64,000 nucleotides of DNA, taken from Corynebacterium halotolerans (GTDB lineage: Bacteria; Actinomycetota; Actinomycetes; Mycobacteriales; Mycobacteriaceae). The position numbers and the translations under genes were made by a program. Under the pieces are notes generated by a model that searched no databases, had not been told where the DNA came from, and worked only from the letters and a program-made list of their open reading frames with translations. This document shows positions 52,669 through 62,136 of the stretch, in pieces; positions within the stretch are counted from its first letter, which is position 1; each line of letters starts with the position of its first letter. The stretch covers positions 204,887 through 268,886 of the forward strand of contig NZ_JVMD01000023.1 in the NCBI RefSeq assembly GCF_001056295.1, in the 5' to 3' direction.

Positions 52669-53421
52669 ATGGGAGCCCATCAGTCCGGCGTGACCGACCC
52701 CGCGCGATTCGGGGCGGTGCTGTTCGATTTGGACGGGGTGCTCACCCCGACCGCCGACATCCACGAGCGGGCGTGGGGGGACATGTTCCGCGCGTTCCTC
52801 GACGGGCGCGGCGCCGAGCCGTACACCGACGCCGACTATTTCGAGCACCTGGACGGGCGCCGGCGGGACGAGGGCATCAGGGCCCTGCTCGCGTCGCGCG
52901 GCATTTCGCTTGACGACGGCTCGCCCTCCGACACGTCCGCCGATGACACGGTCACCGGCCTGGGACTGCGGAAGAACGAGGACTTCCTGCGCCGGGTCGA
53001 AGAGGGCGTGGAGCCCTACGAGGGGTCGGTCCGGTTCCTCGACCACCTCGACGCCGTCGCCGCGGGGGACGGCGGCGGCAGGCCGAAGCTGGCGGTGGTC
53101 AGCTCGTCGCGCAACGCCCGGCCGGTCCTGGAGGCCGCCGGGCTGCTGGACCGCTTCGAGCTCGTCGTCGACGGCAACGTCGCCCACGATCTCGGGTTGG
53201 ACGGCAAGCCGTCGCCCGCGACGTACCTGCACGCGGCCGAGCGGTTGGGCGTGCCCGCCGCCGACGCCGTCGTGGTGGAGGACGCGATCTCCGGGGTGCG
53301 CTCCGGGGCGGCGGGGAAGTTCGGCCTGGTCGTCGGCGTCGATCGCGGCGCCGGCCATGAGGCGCTGCTCGACGGCGGCGCGGACGAGGTCGTCGACGAC
53401 CTCGCGGAGCTGATCCGATGA
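52669..53421 (+). CDS. HAD phosphatase/beta-phosphoglucomutase-like
   Basis: Likely converts the beta-glucose 1-phosphate released by the adjacent phosphorylase. Seen: motif I AVLFDLDGVLTPTADIHERA, cap domain, motif II VVSSSRNA, motif III Lys in DGKPSPATYL, motif IV VVEDAISGVRSG. Length 250. The ATG at 52669 has a GAGGAG Shine-Dalgarno 8 nt upstream. The GCTTGACGAC word at 52908 is read in frame as S-L-D-D-G. Overlaps the GH65 gene (ATGA). The same HAD-GH65 pairing occurs in M. tuberculosis (Rv3400-Rv3401). Confidence 0.88.
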   Translation: MGAHQSGVTDPARFGAVLFDLDGVLTPTADIHERAWGDMFRAFLDGRGAEPYTDADYFEHLDGRRRDEGIRALLASRGISLDDGSPSDTSADDTVTGLGLRKNEDFLRRVEEGVEPYEGSVRFLDHLDAVAAGDGGGRPKLAVVSSSRNARPVLEAAGLLDRFELVVDGNVAHDLGLDGKPSPATYLHAAERLGVPAADAVVVEDAISGVRSGAAGKFGLVVGVDRGAGHEALLDGGADEVVDDLAELIR

Positions 53422-56174
53422 GCGCCGGCGAGACCCCGCGGGACGCGGATCCGGGCACGGCGGGAATGACGGGAACGGCCGGAATGAAGGGCGCGCCGGG
53501 TGACGCGGGCGGCGGGCCGTCGTCAAGCGGAACCGCGCCCGGCAGCCGGACCTCCGAGGAGCGGCGCCGCAAGCGCCGCGAATTCGAGCCGACCCGCGCG
53601 GACATCCACCACCACCTGGTCGACGCCGAGGGGATGATGGACCGCGACATCACGCCCGTCGACGAATGGCGGCTGGTCGAGGCCAAGCCGGGCGGCATCC
53701 CGCTCGGCGTGTCCGAGACGCTGTTCGCGCTGTCCAACGGGTACATCGGCATGCGCGCCAACCCGCCGGAGGGCCGCGACTCCGCCGAACACGGCACGTT
53801 CATCAACGGCCTGCACGAAACCTGGCACATCCGCCACGCCGAGGACGCCTACGGCCTGGCGCGCGAGGGACAGTCGCTGATCAACGCCCCCGACTCCAAG
53901 GCCATGCGCCTGTACATCGACGACGAACCGCTGCGCCTGGGCAACGCCGAAGTCCACGACTACGAGCGGTCCCTCGACTTCCGCGACGGCGTGCTGCGCC
54001 GGCGCTTCAACTGGCGCACCCCCGGCGGCAAGATGGTGCGCGTCACCAGCGACCGCATGGTCAGCTTCCAGGAGAAGCACGTCGCCGTCATGTCGCTGGA
54101 AGTCGAGCTCCTCGACGCCGGCGCCGCGGTGCTGATCAACTCGCAGATCCTCAACCGCCAGGACGGCGAGGACGAATACCACGACGCCTCCGCCGCCCAG
54201 GGCGCCGAACTCGACCCGCGGCGCGCCGAGACGCTGGAGGAGCGGGTGCTCAACCCCACGTTCCAGGCCGAGGGCGAGGAACGCTCGACGCTCGCCTTCC
54301 GCTGCGCGCGCTCCGGCATGACCGTCGCCTGCGCGATGGACCACCGGTTCAGCATCACGACGCCCGACGGCAGCGATCCCTACCTGGAGATCGACCAGCG
54401 CACCGAACAGGATTCGGCGCAGATCCTCTACCACGTCAACGCGCCGAAGGGCTCGATCATCCGGCTGGAGAAGTTCGTCTCCTACCACTCGTCGCGCCAC
54501 GTGCGCGGCGAGGAACTCGCCTTCCGCTGCGCCCGCACGCTCAACCGCGTCCGCCGCATCGGCCTGCGCACCCTGCAGGAGAACCAGCAGGAATGGCTCG
54601 AGCGCTTCTGGGAGCGCTCCGACGTCGTCGTGCACAACCAGCCCGAGATCCAGCAGGCCGTGCGCTGGAACATCTGGCAGCTGGTCCAGGCCTCTGCCCG
54701 CGCGGAGATCCAGGGCGTGCCGGCCAAGGGCATGACTGGCACCGGCTACGGCGGCCACTACTTCTGGGACACCGAGATCTACGTCCTGCCGTTCCTCTCC
54801 TATACCTCCCCGGCGTTCGCCCGCAATGCGCTGCGCTTCCGCTGGGACATGCTCGACGCGGCGTGGCAGCGCGCCGACGAACTGGCCCACGACGGCGCCC
54901 TCTTCCCGTGGCGCACCATCAACGGCCTCGAGTCCTCGGCCTACTACGCCGCCGGCACGGCGCAGTACCACATCGACGCGGACATCGTGTACGCGCTGAT
55001 GAAGTACGTCTACGCCACCGGCGACGTCGACTTCCTGCTGCGCGAGGGCACCGACCTGCTGCTGTCGACCGCGCGGTTCTGGATGTCGCTGGGCTTCTTC
55101 GACGCCGAGCGCGAGGAATTCCAGATCCACTCGGTGACCGGGCCGGACGAGTACAACACCGTGGTGAACAACAACCTGTACACCAACGTGATGGCGCAAT
55201 ATAACCTCACCGCCGCCGCCGACGTGGTCCGCCAGATGATGGTGGAGCGCCCGGAGGCCTTCCGCGAGGTGTGCCACCGCTACAACCTGGAGATGGCCGA
55301 GGTCGAGGAGTGGGAGGAGGCCGCGGCCAAGATGTACGTCCCGTTCAACGAACGGCTGGGCATCCACCCCCAGGACGACCAGTTCCTGCTGCGCAAGCGC
55401 TGGAACCTGGACGACCCCGAGATCGGGCCGAAGCGCCCGCTGCTGCTGCACTACCACCCGCTGACCATCTACCGGCACCAGATCATCAAGCAGGCCGACG
55501 TGGTGCTGGCGCTGTTCCTGCAGGGCAACAAGTTCACCGAGGACCAGAAGCGCGCCGACTACGACTACTACGATCCGCTGACCACCGGCGACTCGTCGCT
55601 GTCCGCGGTCGTGCAGTCGATCCTCGCCGCGGAGCTGGGCTACGGGGAAAAGGCCATCGACTTCTTCATCCGCGGCCTCTACGTCGACCTGGCCAACTTG
55701 CACGGCAACGCGGCCGACGGCGTCCACGTGGCGTCGGCCGGCGGCGTGTGGCAGTCGCTGGTCTACGGCTTCGGCGGTTTCCGCGACCACGACGGCGTGT
55801 TCACCATCGATCCGCGCCTGCCCGACGAATGGGACGGCCTGACCTACCGCGTCACCATCCACGGCTGCCGCATGCGCGTGACCGTCCGCCGCCGCACCGT
55901 CGAACTCGTCGTGGAGGAGGGCGAGCACGCGCTCGGGCCGATCCACGTCGCCGGCCACGAGGTGATCGTCGGCCACGAACCGATGACCATCGTCGTCGGC
56001 GAGCGCGTGGATTACCGGCCGCCCCTGGAGTCCGAGCCGTCGGAGGAAGAAGTCGCGCGCGTCGCCGAGCGGGCGCGGAAGGCGGAGGAGGAGAACGCGC
56101 CCATCGTGCCTCCCGGCCCGAACGGCACGGGGATGCAGAGCGACCCCGGCGAGCCGAACGGCGCGAAGCGGTGA
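53418..56174 (+). CDS. GH65 family disaccharide phosphorylase (maltose/trehalose type)
   Basis: Phosphorolyses an alpha-glucosidic disaccharide to glucose and glucose 1-phosphate. Seen: an extra low-complexity N-terminus of about 50 residues, N-terminal beta-sandwich (ETLFALSNGYIGMRANPP), an alpha/alpha-barrel with general acid Glu578 in VTGPDEYNTVVNN, the phosphate-binding KQADVVLALFL and GNAADGVHVASAGGVW, and a short C-terminal Glu/Arg-rich tail. Length 918, longer than typical GH65 (about 770). Substrate cannot be fixed by eye. The CGTCGTCAAGCGG word lies in the N-terminal extension. Confidence 0.9.
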   Translation: MSAGETPRDADPGTAGMTGTAGMKGAPGDAGGGPSSSGTAPGSRTSEERRRKRREFEPTRADIHHHLVDAEGMMDRDITPVDEWRLVEAKPGGIPLGVSETLFALSNGYIGMRANPPEGRDSAEHGTFINGLHETWHIRHAEDAYGLAREGQSLINAPDSKAMRLYIDDEPLRLGNAEVHDYERSLDFRDGVLRRRFNWRTPGGKMVRVTSDRMVSFQEKHVAVMSLEVELLDAGAAVLINSQILNRQDGEDEYHDASAAQGAELDPRRAETLEERVLNPTFQAEGEERSTLAFRCARSGMTVACAMDHRFSITTPDGSDPYLEIDQRTEQDSAQILYHVNAPKGSIIRLEKFVSYHSSRHVRGEELAFRCARTLNRVRRIGLRTLQENQQEWLERFWERSDVVVHNQPEIQQAVRWNIWQLVQASARAEIQGVPAKGMTGTGYGGHYFWDTEIYVLPFLSYTSPAFARNALRFRWDMLDAAWQRADELAHDGALFPWRTINGLESSAYYAAGTAQYHIDADIVYALMKYVYATGDVDFLLREGTDLLLSTARFWMSLGFFDAEREEFQIHSVTGPDEYNTVVNNNLYTNVMAQYNLTAAADVVRQMMVERPEAFREVCHRYNLEMAEVEEWEEAAAKMYVPFNERLGIHPQDDQFLLRKRWNLDDPEIGPKRPLLLHYHPLTIYRHQIIKQADVVLALFLQGNKFTEDQKRADYDYYDPLTTGDSSLSAVVQSILAAELGYGEKAIDFFIRGLYVDLANLHGNAADGVHVASAGGVWQSLVYGFGGFRDHDGVFTIDPRLPDEWDGLTYRVTIHGCRMRVTVRRRTVELVVEEGEHALGPIHVAGHEVIVGHEPMTIVVGERVDYRPPLESEPSEEEVARVAERARKAEEENAPIVPPGPNGTGMQSDPGEPNGAKR

Positions 56175-56241
56175 CGGCGGGCGGCGAACGGCGCCGAAAC
56201 TTCTCCGTTTAGCACCTTCGGCGTCGAAAAGCCAGACCCAT

Positions 56242-56284
56242 GCGGGCCGGGATCTCCGATCCCGCCCGCTTTTCGCTTTGCGAC
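56242..56284 (+). terminator. terminator of the GH65 operon followed by the recurrent word
   Basis: GCGGGCCGGGATC/GATCCCGCCCGC stem (56242-56269, one bulge), TTTT at 56270-56273, then GCTTTGCGAC (56275-56284). Confidence 0.82.
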
Positions 56285-56470
56285 GCCCGCGTTGCCTCAT
56301 CCCGGGTGTGATTCGTGGGGAATTATGCGCGCAAAACCTGCGAAAATCCCCAATTCTGAGAGTTGCCTGCGGCTCAGGCGGCGGAATCTGTGAAACTCCT
56401 CACCCGGATGGGGGATAAATGGTGACGTTCGGCTCAGTGACTTTAGAGTGAACGTGACACTGGAGGTGCC
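56285..56470. promoter_or_regulatory. sdhCAB upstream region
   Basis: AT-richer 180-bp region. TGTGATTCGTGGGGA (56308 onward) carries one CRP half-site, and GTGAACGTGACAC (56450-56462) is a second CRP-like word. sdhCAB is a GlxR/RamB target in C. glutamicum; the sites here are only suggestive. Confidence 0.35.
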
Positions 56471-57211
56471 ATGACTGTTACAAGTTCCAACCGTGACGCG
56501 ATCGCGCACGGAAAAATCACTTTTGAGCCGCTGCGTGAGCGGCCCAAGTTCCCGTCCTGGGCCCTGAAGCTGATTATGGCCGTCACCGGCCTTCTCTTCG
56601 GGCTCTACGTCATCGTCCACATGGTGGGCAACCTGAAGATCTTCATGGGCGAGCAGGACTTCAACGCCTACGCGGCGTTCCTGCGCTCGGTCGGCTACCC
56701 GGCCATCCCGCACGAGGGCGTCCTGTGGATCTTCCGAATCGTCCTTCTCGTCGCCGTCGTCCTGCACGTCTACGGCGCTTTCGCGCTGAGCGGCCGGGCC
56801 CGCCAGTCCCGCGGCAAGTTCCGCCGCCAGGGCATGGTCGGGGGCTGGAACACGTTCACCGCCCGCACGATGCTGATCACCGGCATCGTGCTGCTGGCGT
56901 TCATCGTGTTCCACATCCTGGACCTGACCATCGGCGCGGCCGTGGCCCCGGAGAACTTCGTCCACGGCGAGGCCTACGCCAACCTGGTCGCCTCGTTCTC
57001 CCGCCCGCTCGTCGCCATCTGGTACATCATCGCCCAGCTGGCGCTGCTGCTGCACCTGTCCCATGGCCTGTGGACCGCGACCAGCGACCTCGGCATCACG
57101 GGTGCCCGCTGGCGCAAGGTCCTGCTGTTCCTGTCCGGCCTGATCCCGCTGCTGGTGGTCGTGGGCAACATCGCGATCCCGGTGGCCGTCCTCACCGGTC
57201 TGGTCGGCTAG
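56471..57211 (+). CDS. sdhC: succinate dehydrogenase cytochrome b subunit
   Basis: Di-haem-type membrane anchor (SdhCD fused, Bacillus/Wolinella class) carrying electrons to menaquinone. Seen: five transmembrane helices with conserved His residues (LYVIVHMVGNL, VVLHVYGAF, FIVFHILDL, LLLHLSHGL) that fit haem ligands. Length 246. GGAGG Shine-Dalgarno 4 nt before the ATG. First gene of sdhCAB. Confidence 0.94.
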   Translation: MTVTSSNRDAIAHGKITFEPLRERPKFPSWALKLIMAVTGLLFGLYVIVHMVGNLKIFMGEQDFNAYAAFLRSVGYPAIPHEGVLWIFRIVLLVAVVLHVYGAFALSGRARQSRGKFRRQGMVGGWNTFTARTMLITGIVLLAFIVFHILDLTIGAAVAPENFVHGEAYANLVASFSRPLVAIWYIIAQLALLLHLSHGLWTATSDLGITGARWRKVLLFLSGLIPLLVVVGNIAIPVAVLTGLVG

Positions 57212-57232
57212 GCCTAGAAGGGGTAATCGATA

Positions 57233-59254
57233 ATGACGAACACTGAAATGCAGACTGGCGCCACCGAATTCAAGGCGCCCGAGTCCGTCGTCGACGGCGT
57301 TGTCATCGGCAGCGTCCTCGGCGACAACTCGCCGGGCGACAAGGCCCCGATGCGCGATCACTGGGAGTACCAGAAGGACCACTACAACCTGGTCTCCCCG
57401 CTGAACCGCCGCAAGTTCCGCATCCTCGTCGTGGGCACCGGCCTGTCCGGCGGCGCCGCCGCGGCCGCCCTCGGCGAGCTCGGCTACGACGTGAAGGCCT
57501 TCACCTACCACGACGCCCCGCGTCGCGCCCACTCCATCGCCGCGCAGGGCGGCGTCAACTCCGCCCGCGGCAAGAAGGTGGACAACGACGGCGCCTACCG
57601 CCTGGTCAAGGACACCGTCAAGGGCGGCGACTTCCGTTGCCGCGAGAACGACTGCTGGCGCCTGGGCATCGAGTCCACCCGCGTCATCGACCACATGAAC
57701 GCCATCGGCGCGCCGTTCGCGCGCGAGTACGGCGGCGCCCTGGCCACCCGCTCCTTCGGCGGCGTGCAGGTCTCCCGCACGTACTACACCCGCGGCCAGA
57801 CGGGCCAGCAGCTGCAGCTGTCGACCGCGTCGGCCCTGCAGCGCCAGGTTGGCCTGGGCAACGTCGAGATGTTCACCCACAACGAGCTCGTCGACATCAT
57901 CGTCGCAGACGGCCGTTGCCAGGGCGCGGTCATGCGCAACCTGATCACGGGCGAGCTGACGGCCCACACCGCCCACGCGGTCGTGCTGGCCACCGGCGGT
58001 TACGGCAACGTGTACCACATGTCCACGCTGGCGATTAACTCCAACGCGTCGGCCATCATGCGCGCGTACGACCAGGGCGCCTACTTCGCGTCCCCGTCGT
58101 TCATCCAGTTCCACCCGACCGGCCTGCCGGTCAACGCGCACTGGCAGTCGAAGACCATCCTGATGTCGGAGTCGCTGCGAAACGACGCCCGCATCTGGAC
58201 GCCGGCCAAGCAGGGCGACGACCGCCCGGCCAACGAGATCCCCGAGGACGAGCGCGACTACTTCCTCGAGCGCCGTTACCCGGCCTTCGGCAACCTGGTT
58301 CCGCGTGACGTCGCGTCCCGCGCGAACGCCCAGCAGATCAACGCCGGCTACGGCGTCGGCCCGCTGAACAACTCGGTGTACCTGGACCTGCGCGACTCCA
58401 TCGAGCGCCTGGGCAAGGACACCATCAAGGAGCGCTACTCGAACCTCATCCAGATGTACGAGGAGGCCATCGGCGAGGACCCGTACGAGGTCCCGATGCG
58501 CATTGCGCCGACCTGCCACTTCACCATGGGTGGCCTGTGGTCCGACTTCAACCAGATGACCTCGATCCCGGGCCTGTTCACCGGCGGCGAGTGCTCCTGG
58601 ACGTACCACGGCGCCAACCGCCTGGGCGCGAACTCGCTGCTGTCGGCCTCCGTCGACGGCTGGTTCACCCTGCCGTTCTCCGTGCCGAACTACCTCGGCC
58701 CGCTGCTCGGCGAGGACCGCCTCTCCGAGGACGCCCCCGAGGTCGCCGAGGCCGTGGACCGTGCCCGGACCCGCCTGGACAAGCTGATGAGCATCGGCGG
58801 CACCCACGGCGCCGAGTACTTCCACCGCCAGCTGGGCGAGGAGCTGTACCGCGTGTGCGGCGTCGCCCGCAACAAGGAGGACCTGGCCGAGGGCCTGGAG
58901 AAGATCCGCGAGCTGCGCAAGCAGTTCTGGTCCGACCTGTTCATCCCGGGCAACCCGGATGAGATGAACCAGCAGCTCGAGTACGCCAACCGCGTGGCCG
59001 ACTACCTCGACCTCGGCGAGCTCATGTGCGTGGACGCCCTGGACCGTGACGAGTCCTGTGGCGCGCACTACCGCGAAGACCACATCGACGACGAGGGCGA
59101 GGCCCGTCGAGACGACGAGAACTGGTGCTTCGTCTCCGCGTGGGAGCGCGGCGACAACGGCCCCGCGTGGGATCTGAAGGGCAACACCCTGATCCGCCAC
59201 GCCGAGCCGCTCACGTTCGAGGCCGTCCCGCTCATGACAAGGAACTACAAGTAA
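57233..59254 (+). CDS. sdhA: succinate dehydrogenase flavoprotein subunit
   Basis: Covalent-FAD subunit oxidising succinate. Seen: FAD motif ILVVGTGLSGGAAAAALGE, FAD-linking His in RAHSIAAQGGVNSARG, substrate loop FIQFHPTGLP, catalytic region TCHFTMGGLW, and GECSWTYHGANRLGANSLL. Length 673, the longer class typical of sdh operons with one anchor. Spaced 21 bp after sdhC; its stop overlaps the sdhB start (TAATG). Confidence 0.97.
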   Translation: MTNTEMQTGATEFKAPESVVDGVVIGSVLGDNSPGDKAPMRDHWEYQKDHYNLVSPLNRRKFRILVVGTGLSGGAAAAALGELGYDVKAFTYHDAPRRAHSIAAQGGVNSARGKKVDNDGAYRLVKDTVKGGDFRCRENDCWRLGIESTRVIDHMNAIGAPFAREYGGALATRSFGGVQVSRTYYTRGQTGQQLQLSTASALQRQVGLGNVEMFTHNELVDIIVADGRCQGAVMRNLITGELTAHTAHAVVLATGGYGNVYHMSTLAINSNASAIMRAYDQGAYFASPSFIQFHPTGLPVNAHWQSKTILMSESLRNDARIWTPAKQGDDRPANEIPEDERDYFLERRYPAFGNLVPRDVASRANAQQINAGYGVGPLNNSVYLDLRDSIERLGKDTIKERYSNLIQMYEEAIGEDPYEVPMRIAPTCHFTMGGLWSDFNQMTSIPGLFTGGECSWTYHGANRLGANSLLSASVDGWFTLPFSVPNYLGPLLGEDRLSEDAPEVAEAVDRARTRLDKLMSIGGTHGAEYFHRQLGEELYRVCGVARNKEDLAEGLEKIRELRKQFWSDLFIPGNPDEMNQQLEYANRVADYLDLGELMCVDALDRDESCGAHYREDHIDDEGEARRDDENWCFVSAWERGDNGPAWDLKGNTLIRHAEPLTFEAVPLMTRNYK

Positions 59255-60003
59255 TGAAACTGCACCTTGAAATCTGGCGCCAGGCCGGTCCTCAGACCGA
59301 GGGGCACTTCGAGAGCGTCGACGTCGATGACGCCGTCGCCGAGATGTCCATCCTGGAGCTTCTCGACCACGTCAACTCCAAGTACGTCGAGTCCGGCAAG
59401 GAGCCGTTCGCGTTCGCGTCCGACTGCCGCGAGGGCATTTGCGGCACCTGCGGCCTGAACGTCAACGGCCGTCCGCACGGCCCGGGCAAGAACACCCCGA
59501 CCTGCCAGCAGCGCCTGTTCCAGTACAAGGACGGCGACACGCTGAAGATCGAGCCGATGCGCTCCGCCGCGTACCCGGTCATCCGCGACATGGTCGTCGA
59601 CCGTTCCGCGCTGGACCGCGTGATGGAGAAGGGCGGCTACGTCTCCGTGGCCGCCGGCACCGCCCCGGACGCCGACACCCTGCACGTCAACCACCAGACC
59701 GCCGAGCTCGCCCTCGACCATGCCGCGTGCATCGGTTGCGGTGCCTGCGTCGCGGCCTGCCCGAACGGTGCCGCGCACCTGTTCACCGGCGCGAAGCTGG
59801 TGCACCTGTCGCTGCTGCCGATGGGCAAGCAGGAGCGCGGCCGCCGCGCCACGAAGATGGTCGACGAGATGGAGACCAACTTCGGCCCCTGCTCGCTCTA
59901 CGGCGAGTGCGCCGACGTCTGCCCGGCCGGAATCCCCCTGACCGCGGTTGCCGCGATCAACAAGGAGCGGGCCCGTGCGGCATTCCGCTCCAAGGAAGAC
60001 TAA
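59254..60003 (+). CDS. sdhB: succinate dehydrogenase iron-sulfur subunit
   Basis: Carries [2Fe-2S], [4Fe-4S] and [3Fe-4S] clusters. Seen: plant-type ferredoxin site SDCREGICGTCGLNVNG with a further Cys in TPTCQQRL, then CIGCGACVAACPNGA and GPCSLYGECADVCPAGIPL. Length 249. Start overlaps the sdhA stop, with AAGGA 10 nt upstream. Confidence 0.97.
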   Translation: MKLHLEIWRQAGPQTEGHFESVDVDDAVAEMSILELLDHVNSKYVESGKEPFAFASDCREGICGTCGLNVNGRPHGPGKNTPTCQQRLFQYKDGDTLKIEPMRSAAYPVIRDMVVDRSALDRVMEKGGYVSVAAGTAPDADTLHVNHQTAELALDHAACIGCGACVAACPNGAAHLFTGAKLVHLSLLPMGKQERGRRATKMVDEMETNFGPCSLYGECADVCPAGIPLTAVAAINKERARAAFRSKED

Positions 60004-60044
60004 GCTGGGAACCCACTAACCGGGGTCTCAGGAAGGATTAAGAA

Positions 60045-60437
60045 ATGGCTACGTCCACCGCCAAGCGATACCGCGGCGAAGAGCACTTCGTCGATGGCTA
60101 CGTGCCGCAGAGCATGAACGCCGAGTACTCGTCCCTGCACCGTTCCGCCACGTGGATCGGCGCCGGCCTGTGGCTGGCGTCCCTCGCGGCGTGGGGTTGC
60201 TTCATCTTCGGCCTGGCCGTGATGGGCATGGACAGCACCACCGCCCACGAGGCCGGGCACGTGGCCCTGGGCGATCCGGGCTACCACCCGTCGGGCGGCG
60301 GCCCGTTCAACCCCTCGCTGTTCATGTGGGGCGGCCTGATCACCGCAATCGTGATGGACGTGGCCGGTTTCATCCTCATTCTCGTCGGTCGCAAGCAGTA
60401 CCTCGCGTACCGTCGCGAGTTCGGCAACCGCCACTAA
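60045..60437 (+). CDS. membrane protein linked to the sdh operon
   Basis: 130-residue protein with two transmembrane helices (IGAGLWLASLAAWGCFIFGL; GGLITAIVMDVAGFILILVG) separated by a His/Gly-rich extracytoplasmic loop (HEAGHVALGDPGYHPSGGG) that could bind a metal. Located 41 bp after sdhB with an AGGAAGG Shine-Dalgarno, so probably the fourth operon gene, as at the same place in C. glutamicum. Function unknown; possible accessory of the complex. Confidence 0.82.
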   Translation: MATSTAKRYRGEEHFVDGYVPQSMNAEYSSLHRSATWIGAGLWLASLAAWGCFIFGLAVMGMDSTTAHEAGHVALGDPGYHPSGGGPFNPSLFMWGGLITAIVMDVAGFILILVGRKQYLAYRREFGNRH

Positions 60438-60547
60438 AAGGCCGCCGAACTCAGCCGGACCCGGTCCGGCACCTCCGGGGCACGTCCCCGCCGCCGCGTC
60501 ATGCGGAGGCGGGGCCGTGCCCTTTCCCATGCGCGCGGTGCAGGGGC

Positions 60548-60553
60548 CATAAT
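60548..60553 (+). promoter_or_regulatory. leaderless -10 element of the DUF445 gene
   Basis: CATAAT, 7 nt before the ATG at 60561. Confidence 0.55.
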
Positions 60554-60560
60554 CGAGGGC

Positions 60561-62024
60561 ATGCCAGCCCACGTGAACGACAACGCCCATGACGCTCGCC
60601 GCGGCGACGGCGCCGTCGCGCAGGCGGCGCCGCCCGCCTCCGGCCGGCACCGCGCCGATGCCCGCGACGCGCGCCGCCCCGCAGCCGCGGGAACCGGCGG
60701 CACCCCCGCGACCGCCCCCGGCGGTGGGCCGCTGGCCGTGCCCGGGCCGTCCCCGGAGACGGAGGCGCGCAAGAGGCGCGAGCTGCGCAACTCCAAGGCC
60801 TTCGCCACGGGTCTCCTGGTCATCGCGACGCTGATCTACCTCGGCTGCCGGTGGCTGGAGGCCGACGCCGCCGCGGACGGCGAAATGCCGGCGACGTGGA
60901 TCGGCTACGTCCGCGCGGCCAGCGAGGCGGGCATGGTTGGCGCGCTGGCCGACTGGTTCGCGGTGACGGCGCTGTTCCGCCACCCGATGGGCATCCCCAT
61001 CCCGCACACCGCCATCGTGCGGCGGAAAAAGGACCAGGTCGGCCAGTCGCTGGCGAGTTTCATCGGCGACAACTTCCTCAATCCCGCACTGGTGCTGGAG
61101 AAGGTCCGCTCGCTGCGGATCACCGATCGCGTGGGCGGCTGGCTCGTCGAGCCCGGGTCCGGCGACAAGGTGTCCGAGCACGTGGGCAAGTTCATCGGCA
61201 ATGCGCTGGAGGCCGTCGATCCGGCGGATGCGGAAGCCGTGATCAAATCCGCGGTCGTCGACAAGCTGGCGGAGCCCGAATGGGGGCCGCCCGCCGGCCG
61301 CATCCTGGGTCAGCTCATCGAGGAGGGCCGCACCGAGCCGATCATCCAGCAGCTGTCGGAATGGCTGCACCGGAAGGCGCAGACCAGCCACGGGCTCATC
61401 GATTCGATGGTGGGGGAGCGGGCGCCGTCGTGGGCGCCGCGGTTCGTCAACGACATGATCGGCGACCGCGTCCACCGCGAGGTCGTGGAGTGGACGTGGC
61501 ACGTGCAGTCCGACCCCGACCACGAGGCGCGCCAGGCGCTGCGGCGGGGGCTGGAGAAGCTGGCGCGCGACTTGCGCGAGGACCCCACCACGGTGGCCCG
61601 CGTGGAGGAGCTCAAGGCGGATCTGCTGGGTTCGCGGGCCGTGGTGGCCGCGCCGGGGGCGATCTGGAAGTCGACGTCGCAGTCGCTGATCGACTCCGCC
61701 CGCGATCCGGAGTCGCTGCTGCGCCGCAAGATCGCGGAGGCCGCGGAGCGCTACGGGCACAGGCTGAACGACGACGCCGAGCTGCGGGCGTCGATCGATC
61801 GCCGCATCGAGAAGGGCGCCGCCTTCCTGGCGGAGAACTACGCCGGCGAGATCACGTCGATCATCTCGGAGACCGTCGAGCGGTGGGACGCCGACGAGGC
61901 CTCGCGGAAGATCGAGCTGATGGTCGGCCGCGACCTCCAGTTCATCCGCGTCAACGGCACGCTCGTCGGGTCGCTGGCGGGGTTGGCCATCTACACGTTT
62001 TCCACGCTGATCTTCGGCGGCTGA
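60561..62024 (+). CDS. DUF445 family membrane protein
   Basis: Conserved protein of unknown function. Seen: a Pro/Ala-rich N-terminus (about 75 residues), an N-terminal transmembrane helix (FATGLLVIATLIYLGCRWLE), the DUF445 opening GYVRAASEAGMVGALADWFAVTALFRHPMG, long charged coiled-coil-like helices, and a final transmembrane helix (VGSLAGLAIYTFSTLIFG). Length 487. Start fixed by promoter spacing. Confidence 0.88.
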   Translation: MPAHVNDNAHDARRGDGAVAQAAPPASGRHRADARDARRPAAAGTGGTPATAPGGGPLAVPGPSPETEARKRRELRNSKAFATGLLVIATLIYLGCRWLEADAAADGEMPATWIGYVRAASEAGMVGALADWFAVTALFRHPMGIPIPHTAIVRRKKDQVGQSLASFIGDNFLNPALVLEKVRSLRITDRVGGWLVEPGSGDKVSEHVGKFIGNALEAVDPADAEAVIKSAVVDKLAEPEWGPPAGRILGQLIEEGRTEPIIQQLSEWLHRKAQTSHGLIDSMVGERAPSWAPRFVNDMIGDRVHREVVEWTWHVQSDPDHEARQALRRGLEKLARDLREDPTTVARVEELKADLLGSRAVVAAPGAIWKSTSQSLIDSARDPESLLRRKIAEAAERYGHRLNDDAELRASIDRRIEKGAAFLAENYAGEITSIISETVERWDADEASRKIELMVGRDLQFIRVNGTLVGSLAGLAIYTFSTLIFGG

Positions 62025-62136
62025 GCCCCGCCGGGCACGCTCCGCCGCATTCGGGACCAGTGCCGGGAACAATGCGCTGACGTGGACCGTTGGGGTACGT
62101 AGACTGGGGCACACGGCCAATCAGCGAGGAGCAGAC

